This document shows, piece after piece, positions 11,461 to 22,451 of a stretch of 64,000 bases of DNA. The stretch's first letter is position 1; every line of letters begins with the position of its first letter. The position numbers and the translations under genes were made by a program. The notes under the pieces were generated by a model, which was not told the DNA's origin, made no database searches, and saw only the letters and a program-made list of their open reading frames with translations. Source of the DNA: Gerris lacustris (lineage: Eukaryota > Arthropoda > Insecta > Hemiptera > Gerridae); NCBI GenBank assembly GCA_951217055.1, contig OX578283.1:4156203-4220202 (forward strand), read 5' to 3'.

Positions 11461-12192
11461 TGTTCGGAATGTTCTTCTTTCAACTGTTACTCCTCTTCTG
11501 AAAACAAAAGTGGGATATTCTTTGACTAACATTATCCCTGCATATATCCCTGGGGGTGTCAATATGGGAGATATGGGAGTCGTATACGAGCGGACAAGAG
11601 GATGCTTCGGTTATCGACCTTGGGGACTCTGCTCACTAGTCCCCTGGGGCAGGTCTCTCTTATTATAACTACTTATTTATAAATAAATTTTAACATTCAC
11701 GTATCTACACTGGTTATTCGCGGATAAATACACATTGAAATCAAAGCTATATTGTAACTTGTAGGTCTAACAAGATGTATTCAAATAATTTGGTTGGAAA
11801 ACTTTAACGTCTTAACCTAACTAACTTTAAAATCTTGCCCTAAATACGTTAAAATCCAAGTTCTACTCAACAGTTTTTGATGAAACCAAACCTACAACAT
11901 GCTCTACATATCATGAACACTATTGTATAAAAATAAATGGCTTTTGTTCAGCCAGATTTGCTCCTACAAAGTCGGACCTATGGTGACAAACATAAAAACA
12001 AATTCAGGGAGGAAGGAAAAAATATAGAAGATTTTGTTTTTCGTAATGTATTAAAAGAAAAATTATCCGAACATTTTGCAATTCTGGTCAATGCTAAATA
12101 GTCGAAACGTACATTTTATATTCATATTATATAGATAAAAAGTTTTTATCTCCAGTAAGGAGAAAAAGTTATGGTTTTGGATTAGTTTAGGG

Positions 12193-12847
12193 CAGGGGTT
12201 CCCAACCTTTTTCCTTCATCGACCCCTTTCAAAAAAATATTTTCTTCATCGACCCCCTTGGATTTTTCCATTAATATGCAGCACACAACGTTAGCAGAAT
12301 ACGAATAATCGCACTTACAAATCTCAAAGATATCAAGTTGTGCTAAGAACTTGGACAAAATATTAGAAAAAGTGGTTTATATATGATTTTGGATAACAGA
12401 TAAATATAAACTTGATTTCAGATATATTGATATTGTAATTGGACAATATTTAGATTTTGATTTATGTGGTCATTGGGTGACCACCAACATATATAAAATT
12501 GATATGTATCAATATCAATATTGATTTTTTTTTTTTCAATATTTGGCCTGAAATTACCTATCATCGTATTGTCACTACAGCTAACATAACATATTATCTT
12601 CATTTACTTGTTTAAAGTGTTCATTGTAAATTTTCAAAAAAATTCTAAACAATTATATGTTTATCTGTAGTGTACATTTGTTCACTGAAAAAAATTCTGC
12701 TGTAATTTCTCTTAATATGGAGCTATAATATCGAATATATAATATCAAAATACTGCTCCTACAAAAGTAGATTCATCCAACTGCACACAAAATTTACTGT
12801 TTTGCAAACCCCCAAGGGGTCCACCTGGACCCCGTTGGGAACCCATG
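12193..12847. mobile_element. hAT-type MITE (655 bp)
   Basis: The ends CAGGGGTTCCCAAC and (inverted) CATGGGTTCCCAAC form a 14-bp TIR with one mismatch. It is flanked by the 8-bp near-duplication GTTTAGGG / GTTTAGAG. The CAGNGGTTCCCAACC end and 8-bp duplication are typical of hAT elements. No transposase frame. Confidence 0.85.
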
Positions 12848-12855
12848 GTTTAGAG

Positions 12856-13680
12856 CGACAAAAGCAAGTCCTTTCTTCCCTTAACTTAAACAGTAGGGAG
12901 AAAAAGAAGGAATTCCAACTTAATTATTTTATAAACAGTAGAGACTAAATGGTTAATGTAGTGAAGTTGTTGAAATCAGGTTGGCTACACTGCTTTTTCG
13001 ACCTTGATTATCATTGTTCTTATATAATTATCATTGTTCTTATTATAACCTGCATCTGAATAACCTTCAATTTGCGTATAATTGCGATTCTTATTTGTTT
13101 TTAATATTGAATCTCTTATATCTGCTATTACAAGTGCTAATAATTATTGGTATTTATTAAAATAATAAATAAATTACTGTGCAATGGATGAAAATGTGTA
13201 TTTTCTCTCTACTGGAGATCAAATATTGTATGTACCTCGGGGAGTAAAGTGCTATAATTCCCCTTGCAATAATTATCTCCTTCGGCTGCACATCGGGAGC
13301 TAATCAGCATTATTCCATCGGCTGGGGATTTAGGGACCATGGTTCCTTCGGTTTCACCTCAAGAACCAACTTATTCGCTCAGGTAATAATGGCTTATTTT
13401 ACTCCCTAGGTCCATAAATAACTATTAGAGCTAGTTAGAAGTTGTCAAAGAATAAAACAATAGCTCTCTTTTACTTTGTTACTACCTTTTTACTTTCTCA
13501 TATAAAGATAAAGTATTGTGATGGCGCGAATATTCGATTTTGTGATTTTGATGAATTTACACGGGGACCTCAACCTCAACTCTTAGTACAAAAAAGTGTT
13601 ATTTTTTCTTTTTTTTTTTTCTTTAAATGTCTTTCTGATTCGACGATTATGATTAAAAAATTCTAAAATTTAGTTTATTT
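12856..13680. other. No gene seen; repeat fragments
   Basis: A GC-richer block at 13215-13410 carries CTTCGGCTGCACATCGGGAG and ACCATGGTTCCTTCGG. The 13480-13590 stretch (TATAAAGATAAAGT...GATTTTGATGAATTTACAC) recurs at 48480-48550, so it is an interspersed repeat. Confidence 0.45.
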
Positions 13681-13721
13681 AAATATGAATCTAACGATAT
13701 AAGCAGTTTTCCCGGAAAATA

Positions 13722-13790
13722 TCTAGTAGCTGAGAGAATATAGCTTTATCAGTGGATGGAGAGAGGCCGGGTTCGATTCCCTGCCAAAGA
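13722..13790 (+). repeat. Possible tRNA-derived (SINE-like) fragment
   Basis: GGTTCGATTCC at about 13771 matches an RNA polymerase III B box (GGTTCGANTCC), and TAGCTGAGAGAATATAG about 40 bp upstream is A-box-like. No acceptor stem can be closed, so it is not a tRNA gene. Confidence 0.35.
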
Positions 13791-14570
13791 GAAGTTATAT
13801 TTATGATAAATATTAATAAAATGTTCAGTAAGAATAAAATGTACCTTCGAGTTGTCTCGGATCGACTTTTTATTTTGAAATTATACAGAGAAAAGTGCGA
13901 TATGCCTTTGTCCCAAAGTAAATTAGACAAAAGATCCCTTTGTCTCAATAGTTATTAACTTTGTTACGCATCCTACTTTACAAATATTTTTGGTTATTAA
14001 TGTAGGGGTGTAACAAAGTAAAAGAAGTGTATGGGGGCGCCTCTTTTACTTTGTTACACCCCCCCCCCCCCCCCCCTTTTGTTTTCTATTATGGTGGGTA
14101 ACAATGTAAAAGTGTACCAAAACAATATAAGCAAGTGGTTTGATGAAGAATGGGAACGGGTAATTTGACCGTTTAAAACTAATTTATAAGAACCAAGTAA
14201 AAGAGAGCATAATAATTCAAACAAGTAAAACAGGTGTGGAGGTAAAAATTGTCGAGTGGAACCAGACTCTCTGCTGTAATTTTAAGTGACGCTCTAAAAG
14301 CTCCTCATATTATAAATGAAAGTGCTTTATCTACCTCCAGCTAAAACTGGGTCTTCAATTTCTCTACAACTCTGTACGTTTAACTTGATTTCGACAATTA
14401 TTATTATTTTGTATTTTATTAAATTTAAAAAAGTTCTTACTGGATCTTATGACCAATTAACCGGTTTTCTAAGATTTTTTTTTAATTGAATTAGTTATCT
14501 TGATTGCTCCATTTCTTGAGTCGCACGGCTACTACGCATCGTGTTAGTATAAAAATATGGCCGACACCAT

Positions 14571-14957
14571 AATGCCAAACACAAGATCATTTACTTGATC
14601 AAGAAGAAAGGGTATACTTGCTACGAGGAAGTATAATATAGTATTGATTTAGATGGTTCCACCAGGTACGATGACATTATTGCTTTTATGGAGAATAGTA
14701 AAGACGCATTAGTAATTGACAAGACAGTGAGATACGAAAGTAATGACCAGCAGCAAGGCGTGAAGGTGCATCAAGAGAAAATGAGAATTTATGTCAAAAA
14801 CAAATGTCTCGGTTATCAAGAAAAGTTTCTGGAAAAGCATGGTCCTAAAGAATATCAAGTTAAAGGACTTTGGTTCGGGTCAAGAGGCACCATACCTAAG
14901 TTTACAACCGATTTTTTTTTTTTTTTTTTTGAAGATGTTGGTATTGACAAAAATTAA
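14571..14957 (+). pseudogene. R2-like LINE restriction-like endonuclease fragment
   Basis: One frame runs from HKIIYLIKKKGYTCYEEV, through an in-frame TAA at 14634-14636, to DGSTRYDDIIAF, then VIDKTVRYE, a Lys-rich segment and GLWFGSRGTIPKF before a TAA at 14955. The order of a DGSxRxDDIIAF-like Asp segment, V(I/V)D-TVR(Y/F)E and a G-x-x-x-G-(S/A)RG-(T/A)-I-P-KF end is what I know from the C-terminal endonuclease of R2-type non-LTR retrotransposons. No RT domain lies upstream. The premature stop and a T-run (about 14911-14930) inside the frame show it is dead. Family assignment is from memory of the motif pattern. Confidence 0.65.
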
Positions 14958-15010
14958 TTGATGAGGATATCTGAATCTATAATTTTTGACACTTTCGGTA
15001 TCTTAAATAA

Positions 15011-15746
15011 TCTATATATATATATATAAAACTAAGAGTGACAGTGACTGACTGAATGACCACTAATTGTCCTACTTCCCATTGGCATAGAGATTTGAAA
15101 TTTGGTACATAGATAGAGTGTCCATAAATAGAAAGGTGCAGTCATTTTGATTTCGATATATGGCCACTATATTGAATTATAGCTGCCATCTTGGATCTAT
15201 TCACGTTCTATTATCTCGCTTCAAGTGAACCTAGAGATCTGAAATATGGTACATAGACTTATAGTAGCTAAAGAAGAAAATTAAAGGAACATTCACTTCA
15301 ACATATAGCCGCCATATTGAATTATAGCTACCCTCTTGGATTTAATCACATACTATTATCTTAGCTTCCAGTGCACATACAGATCTGAAATTTGGTACAT
15401 AGACTAATGGTAGCTAAAGAAGAAAATTAAAGGTACTTTCACTTCAAATATGGCTTCCACATTGAATTATAACCGCCTTATTGGATTTAATATAACTTTA
15501 TTATCTCTTCTTCCAGATCTGAAATTTGGTACATTGACTAATGGTATAGCTGAAGAAGAAAATTAAAGTTACTATCATTTCAACATATGCCCGCCATCTT
15601 GGATGTAACAAATAAATTATAAAGTATTATATTTATTGAAATGGCCTACTCAATCAACAAAAATGATAGTAGTAGGTATAGAATAGTAATAATTCAGCCA
15701 CTGATTCCTAGCATGAACCCAGCACAAAGCGCGGGGCGAATGCTAG
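15011..15746 (+). mobile_element. Non-autonomous Helitron 2
   Basis: Starts TCTATATATATATATAAAAC after a host A and ends GGGGCGAATGCTAG before a host T. It shares AGAGTGACAGTGACTGACTG and the AAATTTGGTACATAGA tandem units with Helitron 1. The 3' hairpin (CCC...GGGG) is less perfect. No coding frame. Confidence 0.85.
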
Positions 15747-15804
15747 TCATATATATGGATAATTGTAGTTTAATTTAATATAATGACGATTTGCTTATTT
15801 CTTT

Positions 15805-16399
15805 TAGCGAATTTTCAAAGAATATTACGCTATTGCAATGGCTTCAAAAATGTTTTAATGCGAATTTTTGAAAATGTTTTCCATAGAAATCCGTTTTAGA
15901 CTATTCTGAATCGATTCCTAAAATTTAACACTTTTTTTTATGTATGTATGTATATATGTGTCACTCCAGACGATATCTCCCCTTAGGATGCACTTAAAAA
16001 TTTCAAACAAATTTTAAAATGTCAATAATATCAAAAGAAAGGATGAGTTCGTTGTCCAGAATTTTTGGAGTTCATTTAGAGGTCAAATTTTTACAATTTA
16101 GGGTAAAAAATAGCATAAAAACGTGTTTTTTTTCCATTTTACCCTCTTTTTATATGAAAATATGATAAAAGTGTACATAACAACAATTACTGTACTCTTA
16201 AAGAGCTTTCCAACGACATGCATTTTGAAGGGTTTATACTTTTTTGACTCTTGTACCCCGTACCCCTGTGTACAAAATATTTTTTTTTTTCACCCATCCA
16301 AATTCTAAACCAAAATTTTCCTATATTATCATAAGCCAATAATACGCAGATTTCTTTGAAAATTCGCTCATTAAGTCATGGTGCATGACTGGACTTTTT
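15805..16399 (+). mobile_element. MITE family M, full-length copy
   Basis: TAGCGAATTTTCAAAGAAT at the left and TTTCTTTGAAAATTCGCT near the right are terminal/subterminal inverted repeats. The element then ends in AAGTCATGGTGCATGACTGG, itself a small hairpin (AGTCATG/CATGACT). Co-linear with 28770-29361 and inverted relative to 52241-52830. Confidence 0.85.
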
Positions 16400-17587
16400 A
16401 AACAAGCTTTAAAGTATATTATTTTATTTGAATTTATTTACCAAAGTTGATTAATTGTATTTTAATGACTATAGGTACATTAAGTTTTATTAATTTATTG
16501 TAATTTGTTGATAAGTTATTGTCTGTAAGAGATTGATTAGTAAGCTGTGCAAAAGTAACTCATTATAAATGAGCAGCCATAACAAATGTTTTATTTAATT
16601 AACATAACGTGTTTCTCTCTGATGTCTAAAGAGATTTGTGTTTTGAATTTCTTTTTAATTTGGAGACATAAAAAATGTTCGTTCTACAGAATGATCACGA
16701 CATGAGTTCCGTTACCTTCTGTTAGCCGACAGGGTGGTTCATCAAGCTGACACACTGACTGCCCGACGCTAAATAATAAAAGTAACTGTAAAACCATAGG
16801 AAGGGAGTATCTGACTTTAGTAGCAAATAACAATAAACCCACTGCATTTGAAAGAAGTGTATTCTTCGTTGAAAATATACAGAATTGTACAAGTAATAAT
16901 AATAAAGTTAATGAAAACAGAAAATATAAAAAGTTTGGTACCAAAAATTATAAGTGAAAAGCAAACATATAATAAAACCTTCAAAAATAAGAAAAAGAAG
17001 AAAAAAAATATATATATTTATTAAGTTGGAGAGTAAGACCTGAGTCGACTTCAAACCAGGACCGCTAAGGAAGACTCGAAAGGGAGTAAGTTCATTAAGC
17101 AGCATCCGAAGACTGTCTAACACCAAAAGAAGAAAGTCCACAAAGAAGAAGTAAACTGTAGTTTTTAGTTTAATTGAAAGTTGCACTGTTTATAGAGTGA
17201 AATAACAGACACTTTTATATAGATAGTCTATATCCGCAGGTACAGTAGGGTACGCAATACGGGGCTTAAAAGGGAGTGCACATCTTTACAGTATAAGTAT
17301 CACTGTAGTAAGGTGTGATCTCTCCAGTGAGTCATAAGGAACTAAAAACAGCTGGAAGCCTTCAGTTGGAGGGGGGGCTTATCTAGTAGATATATTCCAA
17401 GCGTAGAGATAAAAAGGTAAATATAGTAAATCATAATAATAAGGTTTATGAAGATTGCATAATAATAACAACAAAAGGAAAAACTACTCTTGGTCTTATC
17501 TCTCAAAACAATAACAAAAGGATTAACAGATAAAATTAGAAAAGACGGCATCTAATTCTTATCTTGTGATAAACATAAAGTAAACAA
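16400..17587. other. No gene seen; family S fragment
   Basis: 16620-16745 resembles the end of family S (GATGTCTAAAGAGATTT, GTTCGTTCTACAGAATGATC). The remainder is AT-rich, with hydrophobic minus-strand frames (16684-17186) that come from poly-A/T composition. Confidence 0.4.
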
Positions 17588-18591
17588 TAGGTTTGTTCCA
17601 ACCACCAGTTCCGAATCAGTTTCGGATTAGTCCGTGATTGACGTAATGCGCATGCGCGATCAATGACCGTTGGGAATTGATTTGTGATTTCGTTTTTGTT
17701 GGAACGCTCCTTTCTCGAACCAAACTGTTTGCTGTGGTAGGTTTTAGCACTGTTATCAGAACAACTTTTTGAGTCAATAGTTGATGCCAGTCGCTTAAAT
17801 CAGGGCCTGATTTAGGCCGCCTAGGGGCTCGCACAACAAGGGGGCGCCACACCACAAAAGTTTCATTTTCTAATGCTAATTAAGCTCGAAAGTTGGAAGT
17901 AAAACCTACATACTCATAGAGGATATGACGAAAATACATGCACACATTTTAGAAATGTTTATTTAATACATTCACAATTTTTCGGGCTTACTGAGGTGAG
18001 CCAGTTTTAGTAGACTCACGGCACACTCGTATTCGTATTTTTATTGATATAATCCTAAATGCTCTTCTGTTTAAAAAAAACAAATATTAATCTTAGTCTA
18101 GTTAACGTAAGAAATATTGCGGAAATAAATCGGATTCTTTCGATATTTGTTTGAAAATGGAAGAAGTATCAAAAGTCCATCTTGGAAAATAGGTCAAATG
18201 TTTCAGAAATATCTAGAAAATGCCAATTATATGCACTAAAATTCATCGTCGCATTCGTACAAAAACATTTTAAAAAGAACAGTTGATTCGCAAGAAAGGA
18301 GAATAATTATAATAGGCGAGCGAAATCAAAACAAAAACAATGAAGCGGAGCGGAAGGTTACGTTTCTGTTCACCAAAACTCAATCCCAAACTACTAGTCC
18401 CTGCCGCCGATCGCTGACTGCTCTGACTGGTTCCAAACTAATCCGTGATTCAATCAGAGCGTGGTTGGAACAGCCGATTAACAGTCGGAGTCAGTCAGAG
18501 TTTGAGTTTGGGCTCGTTGGAACTCTTTTTTCCAAATGCGCATGCGTCGTACAGTTCCAAACCAGTTTGAAGAGTGGTTGGAACAAACCTA
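17588..18591. mobile_element. TIR element, copy 2 (1.0 kb)
   Basis: TAGGTTTGTTCCAAC at the left and its exact complement GTTGGAACAAACCTA at the right form the TIR. Subterminal GCGCATGC boxes occur at both ends (about 17650 and 18538). The ends match the element at 664-2291 but the interior differs. No transposase frame. Confidence 0.8.
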
Positions 18592-19378
18592 ATATCTTTA
18601 AATTCATTTATATTAAAAATAAAAACAAATCATAATGAGTAACTTTTATAAAAATTAAAATTAAGAACATAAAAGTTAGACTCCTAAACACCTTCGGTAT
18701 GCTCAGAAGCAAAATTCATTAGAAGTAATAAATATTAAATCTCAACTATTAAATAATAAAGATAAAATAATTAGAAGATACAGTGTAGAAGCAGAAGTTT
18801 TATAATAGAATATCTGAAGTTGAGCAACACGAGATCCTACTTACATTAACAAGTTTAGTTAGCTAAACTACAGCTAAACTTTGACTAACAAGCAGCTAAT
18901 TAACTCCAGTATAGATAATCAACTTGTCTAATAACACACTAGATAAACTTGTAACTTGTAGAAACTGAAACTGTAATAGTACATTACGCGTCGAGTGCGG
19001 AAAGTCGAGTGTGGAGTTTGCACCCGAGCGACAGCGAGGGTAGTAAAACCACACGAGCAACGCAAAATGCCGTTTTCGCACGAGTTGCGTACCGCACTTT
19101 ATCTACGATTGTTAGATTTAAATAATAAATACAGAAAAAAATAAACTTGCTGTATGTAAGTTGGTATCTCTCTCTTGATAAAGATGGCATTAATTCATGA
19201 GTTGTATTTTTTGCCGAATTAATTATTTCTGGAGGAGTATTATTCTCCACATTTTCGTAAAAGTCACTTGATTCATTCATTGTTTTTCTCTAAAAACTCG
19301 ATATAAACAGTTACTTTAATAAAAAGAACAGCAAATTAGTTTTGTTTAATGTAAACAAACTCGCTAATCATGCGTAAA
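18592..19378. other. No gene seen
   Basis: A segment around 18990-19105 has imperfect inverted motifs (GTCGAGTGCGG...CCGCAC and CACACGAGCAACGC...GCACGAGTTGCG), probably a small inverted-repeat element. Open frames here are unsupported. Confidence 0.4.
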
Positions 19379-19432
19379 GCTGAAGAATTCCTCTTCTTTA
19401 CCGCCCTAGGGCGGTAAGAATTATTCTTCAGA
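19379..19432. repeat. Hairpin with 20-bp perfect palindromic core
   Basis: TTACCGCCCTAGGGCGGTAA is a perfect palindrome, flanked by CTGAAGAAT on the left and ATTCTTCAG on the right, giving a roughly 25-bp imperfect stem. Confidence 0.8.
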
Positions 19433-19644
19433 ACTACGAGAGCGTATGCGCAATGAATACAAGTACGTAAAGAATCACTTTTTATGCATATAAACAGAGG
19501 TACAATGTTTATATTTCGTATCAATCGTAGATAAAATTATTTTCTATTATCTTCTATCTAGATAAAATTTGAGTAAAGTTGGAAGACTTACAAGAATAGT
19601 GAAGTTATAGGTCTTCCCGTGGTGACCGTGTCTCGAGTGGTGTA

Positions 19645-19692
19645 CTTCCCGACGTTTCGCTCCTAATACTATAAGCATCTTCAGCATGTTCA
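19645..19692 (-). ncRNA. Hammerhead-like core (Penelope type, ACGU)
   Basis: Read on the minus strand: CTGAAGA, then GC...GAGC able to close a short helix II, then GCGAAACGTCGGG. CTGANGA...GAAA is the hammerhead catalytic core. GAAACGTC supplies a minimal self-complementary helix III (ACGU) followed by the expected cleavage C, as known for dimeric hammerheads in Penelope-like retroelements. Helix I is weak. Confidence 0.55.
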
Positions 19693-20170
19693 TAAGGCTG
19701 TAATATTTTGGGTTTCAATAGACTTAAGCAAAATCATTTGTTAGGGGCAACTAACCACATAAGCCTTGAGACCCCAAAACTAACTCTGTGAAGCTTAGAG
19801 ATAATTAATAAAATTAACAACCACTATATGACTTCTCTAATGTAAGGAAACATTAATTGAGAATTTACAGATACAAATATAAATAGTCTCGAAGTTGAGC
19901 TCGACTAAACATCGAATTACAAATCAAACATCAAATAAAGTGTGACAGCTTTTAAAGTGAGACTAAAGAGCAAGGAAACAAACCCCTGAAGAGGGATAGC
20001 CTTAGACATTCCTCGGGAAGAGTCCCGATTAGAGTGACCAAAAAAATTTCACTCTTTCCCCTTCTGCAGGAGACTTCATCCCCTCTCCTCCATTTTCAGC
20101 TAAATATAAATCCAGCATGCACGTGCCAGCTTGTAAAATCTGGCTAGATTGCATTTCCAACGTTAACAGG

Positions 20171-20314
20171 AATAACACTCAAATTCACTTAGAGGTAGTT
20201 AGAGGTGGTTAGAGGTGGTTAGAGGTGGTTAGAGGTGGTTAGAGGTGGTTAGAGGTTGTTAGAGGTGGTTAGAGGTGGTTAGAGGTGGTTAGAGGTGGTT
20301 AGAGGTGGTTAGAG
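20171..20314. repeat. 10-bp minisatellite GGTTAGAGGT
   Basis: About twelve units, one variant (TTGTT). It lies between two inverted ribozyme-like motifs. The same 10-mer recurs at 57487-57540 and 57706-57726. Confidence 0.95.
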
Positions 20315-20481
20315 ATATATCAGACAGTCCATATCCTGTTAGAATTAATAGAATAAATAAATTAAAGTTTACAGCCTTCATGGCGTATTAAATAAAATCA
20401 ACTTCCCTGCTTCCGTCTCAAAGTATCCTTAGTTTAAGAGTTCACACCTGTCTTAAACCTAGGACACCATGAACACGAACA

Positions 20482-20525
20482 CCCCCGAATATGCTTTTAG
20501 CATAAGGAGCGAAACGTCGGGACGA
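20482..20525 (+). ncRNA. Degenerate hammerhead-like core (ACGU)
   Basis: ATGCTTTTAGCAT is a hairpin in the helix-II position, followed by AAGGAGCGAAACGTCGGGAC. The 5' core is CCGAATA rather than CTGANGA, so catalysis is doubtful. It is inverted relative to 19645-19692, bounding about 0.85 kb that includes the GGTTAGAGGT array. Confidence 0.4.
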
Positions 20526-20539
20526 ACGCCCTTCGAGAC

Positions 20540-21600
20540 CTGGACGCCATTAGGATTAGAGTAATTAAGTATCATCATATACTTATTTATGTTAACAACC
20601 TAAATACTTAGTACCCCTGAAATGTTTGAAATGTCTTATTATACAAGAAGTTTCTTTTATACACAGATTGAATTTGACCATTCGTGTTACGTTTTCACTA
20701 AAGTATGAGGTCACTGGACAAATATGAACTGACCGAGTCTACCAAGAAATGTTTGATTTTTTTAAAATAAATAAACGGATTGATTTCGCAATATTAAAAA
20801 TAATTGTTGAAATGTATCTGGCGCTATCTGTGAGCTAAATTCGACAAACCATTTAACTTACTTGAAAATCATTTGTGAACATCTAAAGACATATAGGTAC
20901 TAATAAATCAAATTTGTGAGCATGTTGAAAAGAAACCATTTAACGCAGATGGTTGAAAATTATATGGGACCTACTGGTGGATTTTACCACAGTAATAGGG
21001 TAAGGAAGCCAACCAGAAGCGATGCTGGAGGTGAATAAAAATAGCGGGTAATAATGGACTGTATAATGAGTAAAGAAATAAGGAGCGGAATAGCTTGGTG
21101 AAATATTTATTGACAGGAATAGAACAAACTATATGGCTGAAGTGGCGGTTGTAGCGGACGGCAGGCAGTTGAAATGGCGGCAGAGGTAGGAAGCAGTGGT
21201 GTAAGCCGCAAGGATCTAGAAGTAGAGACGGAAGGCGGCAGCGGTAGTATGGCTTGAATATATTCCACAGGTGGAAGCGGGGGCGGTGGGTAGGAAGTAG
21301 TGAAGTGGTATAAAAGTAAGAAGGAAAAAGCTTCTGTCCTCCACAGATGCTATGACTGGACGAAGTTGCGGTAGAAGAAGGCGGTAGCGGTAAAAAGATT
21401 AAATAATTCAAAAGGTGAAAGCGGAGGTGGCGGGTAAGAAGTAGAGGCGGTGTAGCATGAGACAGAGGAAAATGAGTCTCTCTTCCACAGACGCTAGGAC
21501 TTGACTGGTGAGTTGGGGCCGTGACAGCTAGCGCCCCTAGGAGAGATCAGACGAACTAGACTAACTATAGGTTGAAATTTCTCTCTCAAAATCCCCAACA
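20540..21600. repeat. Unassigned DNA with GGCGG-rich duplicated block
   Basis: 21150-21480 contains two diverged copies of a roughly 145-bp unit with GGTGGAAGCGGGGGCGGTGG / GGTGAAAGCGGAGGTGGCGG followed by TCTTCCACAGACGCTA-like sequence. The 146-codon minus-strand frame across it is compositional. Nothing recognised at 20540-21000. Confidence 0.45.
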
Positions 21601-21845
21601 ACAAATATTCACCACCTACAATGGGGCTAATCGTGACCCACCATCAAAATTTCATTAAAATCAGACGAGTAGTTTTTAAGATATGTTGGTTAGCAAACAT
21701 TGAGCGGCCTGACAAACACAAACCAAAAAAAAAAACCAAAAATGTTTCTTGATGTCTGAAACGGATTTCTGTCTTGGTATTTTTGTATCCGGAGACACAA
21801 GTAAAATGCTTCCCTTAACTTCGGTAAACTCGAAAGCAAAAGTAG
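21600..21845 (+). repeat. Family S fragment
   Basis: Contains AAGATATGTTGGTTAGCAAA, AAACGGATTTCTGTCTTGG and CGGTAAACTCG in the same order as at 5775-6350. Confidence 0.6.
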
Positions 21846-21901
21846 GGAAAAATTAAACAAATCATCTAAGTATGTCCCCACTGGTGCAACTTTTCTTTCA
21901 A

Positions 21902-21999
21902 CAAAGGCATGCGCATACCTCCTAGTGCACAGTGTAATGAACAAGAGGCATGCGCATGCCTCCTAGCGCACAGTGTAATGAACGAGAGGCATGCGTTGT
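21902..21999. repeat. 41-bp tandem repeat, ~2.4 copies
   Basis: GGCATGCGCAT begins at 21906, 21947 and 21988. GCATGCGC is palindromic. Confidence 0.85.
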
Positions 22000-22451
22000 A
22001 CGCATTATGGAAGTTCAATGGACCTTCATTTCCACGACGCTTGCCTTAGTGTACATGTATCCAATTAGAACAATAATGGGCTGTTAACATAAGCGTAATA
22101 TCATTATAGTACGTGAGGAAGCTTTGAGTTATACTAATTGGCAGATTATTCGAATGAATAAGATACTCTACTTCGTCGGAAACCACACCGAAGTTGAAAA
22201 CCACAGTTAAGGTTTGATGACTGGAATCCTACAAAGGTTTTGACATTGTTCACACTAAGATCTTATGTTAATGTGAAAAGTGGCTGAATGTCGTGTTGAT
22301 TAGAACGAGGAAGAAACACCGAAACATTTGTCTGATAATTCTATTTCTACATTCCTCATACACGAGTTCTTTATAATATTTCGTCTAGAGTGTTAAATTT
22401 GTTCTTTGTTTCGGGTTTTCGTGTTTGAAAAAGTAAATAATTTATATAATA
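22000..22451. other. No gene seen
   Basis: AT-rich flank between the 41-bp repeat and Helitron 3. Confidence 0.5.

Noticed and set aside
13722..13790. tRNA gene
   Set aside because: B box is good but no acceptor stem or anticodon arm can be closed; kept only as SINE-like fragment.
20171..20314. CRISPR-like or telomeric array
   Set aside because: No spacers, and the unit is a 10-mer, not TTAGG; an ordinary minisatellite.
20971..21411. 146-codon minus-strand frame
   Set aside because: Produced by a duplicated GGCGG/AAG-rich block; Pro/Ser/Leu composition follows the repeat and there is no family match.
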